6,044 nucleotides of DNA from Chryseobacterium gleum (GTDB lineage: Bacteria; Bacteroidota; Bacteroidia; Flavobacteriales_D; Crocinitomicaceae): NCBI GenBank assembly GCA_945877045.1, contig CAMCQW010000127.1:1-6044 (forward strand), in the 5' to 3' direction. Both the position numbers and the translations under genes were made by a program. The notes beneath the pieces are model-generated. The model was given only the letters and a program-made list of their open reading frames with translations, searched no databases and was not told the origin of the DNA. Shown piece after piece: positions 3,146 through 6,044 of the stretch (positions are counted from its first letter, which is position 1; each line of letters opens with the position of its first letter).

Positions 3146-6044
3146 GCTTGATTTGAGTAGTAATTTCATCCTGCATTCTAATAATATAACTTCCTGCTGC
3201 ATATTGCGATGTGTTAACATCTATTGTATACATGCCGGCTTCTAAAAATTCATTAGTTGGGAATGAATAAACAAGTCGTCCTTCTGCATCATACATAGTG
3301 ATCATTACTCCTTGATCTTTGGGGACATAAAAAGTAAGCGTTATGTTATTTGTTGCAGGATTCGGACTAATCGGAAGGAAAATGACGCCGCTATTCTCAA
3401 GATTAGTACAAATACTATTATTGCTTAAATCTTCATCTTCGATATTAAAAACGTTACTGGCTTGTGCTTCCACGCAAATATATTGGTAGCTATTATCTTG
3501 AAGCGTAACAAAGGAGGTAGGGGAAGCAGTGAAAATGTAAATCTCACTTTCTCCTGGTAATAATTCTCCTAACCATTGTTCTTGAATTAGGGTGGAATTT
3601 AACATTTTTAACCATAAGTTACATTGATTCATTGTTATTGCTCCCACATTCTTCATTTCTACTCCTAATTGTATGAATCCATTAATATCTTCTACAAAGA
3701 GATTCGTCAAGGCGATATCAAAATTATAGGGGTTTATTTGTAATTGGCTGATTATGGTATCAAAACATCCAATTGAATTGCCTACTACCATCGTTAATTC
3801 AATGGTTTGATCTATTAATGAATTATCAAAAGAATGTATCAAAGTATCTAAGGTGGACGTAGCGCCATCACTCAATGTCCACGAACAACTAGTTGATCCA
3901 TTGCTTTGATTGATAAATGTTACTGGAATTTCAGCTGAAATAATACTTGGATTAACTGCATAACTTGCAATCAATTCTGGCTGCACATCAACGAATAGTA
4001 AGCTATCGGAAATACAACCTTGATCTGAGGTAACACTTAATGTTACGTATTGAATCCCGCTTGTCAAAAATTGGTAACTAGAATTACTGAATGGGTAGTT
4101 GTATTGCAAATTAACTTCCCAGTTGGTGCCAATTATTGTTCCTAATGGAATGGTGGAAGAATCTGTGAAGGTAGTCCATGAATTTTTACATGATGGGCCA
4201 ACTATCCAATCTAAAATTGGATTGGGATGAATAGTAATTGCTTGCATACTAGTATCTAAACACCCATTACTTGATTGTACGATTAGCTGAACATTATACT
4301 GACCGTAATTTTGATACTGCTTTGCAAAGGAAGGGTTAATTGCTTGCGTGTTGTCTCCATAATCCCATGAATTAAGGATTATCGTTGAGGTATCTGAAAC
4401 AGAACTTGTATTGTTAAATATTACATTGTTTGATTCACATGTATTGTTAAAGGAGAATTGAGCAATCGGAGCAGGAAAAATGATTAAAGGATTAATAATG
4501 GTATCTAAACAACCATAAACATCACTTGCAATCAACTCGATGTTATAAGTTCCAGCTGTTCCAAAGAAATGATTGGGGGAGGCTAAAATACTGGTATTCA
4601 ATACGCCTGAACTTGCTTGTCCAAAATTCCATTGATAGTTGTTTAATGCAGCATTACCAATGTTATTTGCTTGAAATGAAATGTTATCATTGGAACAATC
4701 ATCGATGTTGGACAAGGTTAAAACCGGACGGGGATGTATAAAAATACTGAAAGTATCTTGTGTGATACAGTTCCCTGTTGAAACAATGCTGATATTTCCC
4801 GTAAGCCATCCAGTATTAGTTGGAAGAACAGAAATAGATGACGAGGAAAAATTTTGGCCGTTACTAAATGTCCATGTCCTGGAGAAAATTTGATTGGGCA
4901 ATGTAATCGTGCTGTTTTCAGTTAGATTTATAGCGGTGTTTTGGCAAGCAAATGGGGGACTTGAATAGACTAGATTTGCGCCAACACCGGCAACAATTAC
5001 ATTGATAGTATCTTGCGCTACACAGTTGTTTATATTAATTGTTTGAACAGAATAAACTCCGGAAGTTTGAACGGAAAGGGTAGGGTTACTGGATCCGTCT
5101 TGCCATAAATAAGTACTTGTCTGCAATGCGCCACTTTGAAGTGCAATTATATTACTTGTACACAAGGTAGTGTCTGGTCCTAGATTCGCTGAAAAAGGAT
5201 ATAAATCAACGGTAATTACTAATGTGTCGGTTCTAATAAAACATCCCGCTGCATCGGTTATTTTAAGGTGGTAGCTTCCTGATTGCGTTATGTTAAAATT
5301 ATTGGTAGTAGCACCGTTTTGCCATAAGAAGGTATAGTTGGCTGGTGGATAGCTAGTTTGCCACTGAATGTTATTTCCTGCACATAGTATACCCGATGAT
5401 TGTGGGAAATTATCTTTGTATGGCGGATAGATAATAATCGAATCCACAGTGATGTTTCCAAGAAAATCGGTGGCTGATAACCAATATGTACCCGGTTTGT
5501 TTACAATTAATTTCGATGCTGTAGTTCCATTTGACCATAAGTAAGTGGAATATTTAGATTGCGCTTTAAGTTGGAAAATGGTACATAAACTATTGCTAGG
5601 CATAATCGTGTCCTTACCTAAGGATACCGGCGGGGCATAGCGATAACGCAAGTAGGAATCCACCAAGGATTTGTTTATAAGGCTTAGCTCATTATTAAAA
5701 ATCAATATTTCTCCAATATCTCCTTGGTAATATCGCGTAGCTACTCCACCATATTTTCCAATTTTTAAGGTTGCCGTAGAATTAGGTAAAACGGATGGGA
5801 TGATATTTTCTGTAGTTGAAAGTAATAAGTTGAAATTCTTGAAAAACTTAACTTTTGGAACAAAATTCCCATTGTAAACAAGGGTTAAAAGACTTGGCTT
5901 TAATAAGGTCATGCTCGCGTTGGTTGTGAGCGCTTTTTGATTTCCTGCATCATTTATAGAGAGCGCCGGTGCAAACATTAATTGATTACTAGTGGCAAAA
6001 TCTGTTTGAAATGCCCATGAACCTTGAGTTTGATAATCCCATTT
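3129..6044 (-). CDS. Large modular T9SS-secreted surface protein (LamG-like, Ig/PKD repeats, sorting domain), 5' end beyond window
   Basis: The frame is open to the right edge, giving 971 visible residues; the ATG at 5976-5978 is only an internal methionine, since the upstream residues continue the same domain. Modules in order, numbered from the edge: the end of a LamG/concanavalin-like domain (1-138; GDIGEILIFNNELS near 108-121); three SprB-type Ig-like repeats with YLWSNG, FLWQNG and YLWQDG cores (143-352); five PKD-like repeats of about 83 residues, each closing with a GC/NC...DT or similar motif (354-772); a CARDB-like beta domain (773-883); and a type A sorting domain (888-971; SPNPATNNITLTF, then MYDAEGRLVY and YIIRMQD). 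Only one PKD core is near canonical (WDYGD). The protein would cross the inner membrane by Sec, then the outer membrane by T9SS, and be anchored or released. No enzymatic domain is visible, so an adhesin or structural role is inferred. Confidence 0.9.
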   Translation of the reverse strand, partial: KWDYQTQGSWAFQTDFATSNQLMFAPALSINDAGNQKALTTNASMTLLKPSLLTLVYNGNFVPKVKFFKNFNLLLSTTENIIPSVLPNSTATLKIGKYGGVATRYYQGDIGEILIFNNELSLINKSLVDSYLRYRYAPPVSLGKDTIMPSNSLCTIFQLKAQSKYSTYLWSNGTTASKLIVNKPGTYWLSATDFLGNITVDSIIIYPPYKDNFPQSSGILCAGNNIQWQTSYPPANYTFLWQNGATTNNFNITQSGSYHLKITDAAGCFIRTDTLVITVDLYPFSANLGPDTTLCTSNIIALQSGALQTSTYLWQDGSSNPTLSVQTSGVYSVQTININNCVAQDTINVIVAGVGANLVYSSPPFACQNTAINLTENSTITLPNQIFSRTWTFSNGQNFSSSSISVLPTNTGWLTGNISIVSTGNCITQDTFSIFIHPRPVLTLSNIDDCSNDNISFQANNIGNAALNNYQWNFGQASSGVLNTSILASPNHFFGTAGTYNIELIASDVYGCLDTIINPLIIFPAPIAQFSFNNTCESNNVIFNNTSSVSDTSTIILNSWDYGDNTQAINPSFAKQYQNYGQYNVQLIVQSSNGCLDTSMQAITIHPNPILDWIVGPSCKNSWTTFTDSSTIPLGTIIGTNWEVNLQYNYPFSNSSYQFLTSGIQYVTLSVTSDQGCISDSLLFVDVQPELIASYAVNPSIISAEIPVTFINQSNGSTSCSWTLSDGATSTLDTLIHSFDNSLIDQTIELTMVVGNSIGCFDTIISQLQINPYNFDIALTNLFVEDINGFIQLGVEMKNVGAITMNQCNLWLKMLNSTLIQEQWLGELLPGESEIYIFTASPTSFVTLQDNSYQYICVEAQASNVFNIEDEDLSNNSICTNLENSGVIFLPISPNPATNNITLTFYVPKDQGVMITMYDAEGRLVYSFPTNEFLEAGMYTIDVNTSQYAAGSYIIRMQDEITTQIKHWIKN
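3132..3383 (-). other. T9SS type A C-terminal sorting domain
   Basis: The last 84 residues carry the standard pattern: a SPNP-type opening (ISPNPATNNITLTF), a middle MYDAEGRLVYSF strand pair, GMYTIDVNTSQYAAGSYIIRM, and a short charged end (HWIKN). In this family the domain directs export through the T9SS outer-membrane translocon and is usually cleaved by PorU or an equivalent, often with attachment to a lipid or polysaccharide anchor. This is the strongest single taxonomic marker in the window. Confidence 0.92.
3396..3728 (-). other. CARDB-like beta domain before the sorting domain
   Basis: The segment opens with NFDIALTNLFVEDINGFIQLGVEMKNVG and ends with EDEDLSNNSICTNLEN. The idea of a non-repeat beta module with a 'valued difference from a norm' opening (VEMKNVGAITMNQCNLWLKM), an LLPGE turn and a final LSNNxxC motif matches CARDB-type cell-adhesion modules, which often precede T9SS sorting domains. 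No binding partner can be read from it. Confidence 0.55.
3729..4985 (-). repeat. Five tandem PKD-like modules
   Basis: Approximate modules on the minus strand are 4985-4731, 4730-4473, 4472-4224, 4223-3978 and 3977-3729, each about 250 bp. Each has a central tryptophan core (WTFSNGQ, WNFGQAS, WDYGDNT, WEVNLQY, WTLSDGA), a late beta strand (YNIELIAS, YNVQLIVQ, YVTLSVTS), and a closing GC or NC followed by an acidic residue, then an IxP linker. The canonical WDFGDG motif is eroded in four of five. Such modules normally act as rigid spacers or adhesive units on the cell surface. Confidence 0.75.
4989..5618 (-). repeat. Three tandem SprB-type Ig-like modules
   Basis: Modules lie near 5618-5424, 5405-5208 and 5183-4989. 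Each has an early cysteine (LCTI, LCAG, LCTS), a YxW-N/D-G core (YLWSNGTT, FLWQNGAT, YLWQDGSS), a GxYxxxxTD-like strand (GTYWLSATD, GSYHLKITD, GVYSVQTIN), and a closing DTxxV or DSIII strand. This is the repeat type found in many copies in SprB and related flavobacterial adhesins. The first copy lacks the late GC motif present in the second. Confidence 0.7.
5631..6044 (-). other. C-terminal part of a LamG/concanavalin A-like domain, cut by the window edge
   Basis: The first visible residues (ending in SWAFQTDFATSNQLMFAP), the central PKVKFFKNFNLLLSTT, and the closing YYQGDIGEILIFNNELSLINKSLVDSYLRYRYAPP follow the LamG jelly-roll pattern in which a GDIxEILIFN strand is followed by a helix ending in a YLxxKY-like motif. 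These domains commonly bind glycans. The start of the domain and any signal peptide lie to the right of the window. Confidence 0.65.

Noticed and set aside
4526..4893. Two overlapping plus-strand open frames of about 70 codons
   Set aside because: Both lie antisense within the PKD modules of the surface-protein gene, with no promoter signal or recognisable protein.
3729..5618. CRISPR-like array suggested by regular repeats
   Set aside because: The period is 200-250 bp, the repeats are diverged, and they are explained by protein modules in one continuous reading frame.

Overview
The window looks like a piece of a Bacteroidota chromosome, most likely Flavobacteriales-like. The DNA is AT-rich. 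The long right-hand gene is a modular secreted protein ending in a type IX secretion (T9SS) type A sorting domain, a system confined to this phylum. Intergenic gaps carry matches to the phylum's promoter -7 element (TAnnTTTG), and there are no obvious Shine-Dalgarno sequences. Genus cannot be named from sequence alone.

Layout, left to right. 1-72 is a short gap with a possible promoter reading off the left edge. 73-456 (-) is a small START-like/SRPBCC domain protein. 525-1259 (+) is a multi-pass membrane methyltransferase of the isoprenylcysteine methyltransferase (ICMT)-like superfamily. 1267-1881 (-) is recR (recombinational repair), convergent with the methyltransferase and separated from it by 7 bp. 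1981-2433 (+) is smpB (trans-translation), divergent from recR. 2430-3071 (-) is a LolA-family periplasmic lipoprotein carrier whose stop codon overlaps that of smpB. 3129-6044 (-) is the C-terminal 971 residues of a large surface or secreted protein; its 5' end lies beyond the right edge. No gap between genes exceeds 100 bp.

The genes do not form one pathway. Orientation switches at almost every gene (-,+,-,+,-,-), so nearly every gene must be its own transcription unit. The only co-directional neighbours are the surface protein and lolA, and a terminator-like hairpin at the surface-protein stop, plus a promoter-like box before lolA, suggests even these are at least partly separate. Two functional themes are present: core information processing (RecR, SmpB) and the cell envelope (membrane methyltransferase, LolA, T9SS cargo).

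I see no CRISPR array, mobile element, tRNA, rRNA or defence cassette, and no evidence of an undescribed system. The points most worth checking are the -7 boxes lying 3-4 bp from the start codons of both recR and smpB (possible leaderless mRNAs), the module architecture of the T9SS cargo, and the likely lipid substrate of the membrane methyltransferase.
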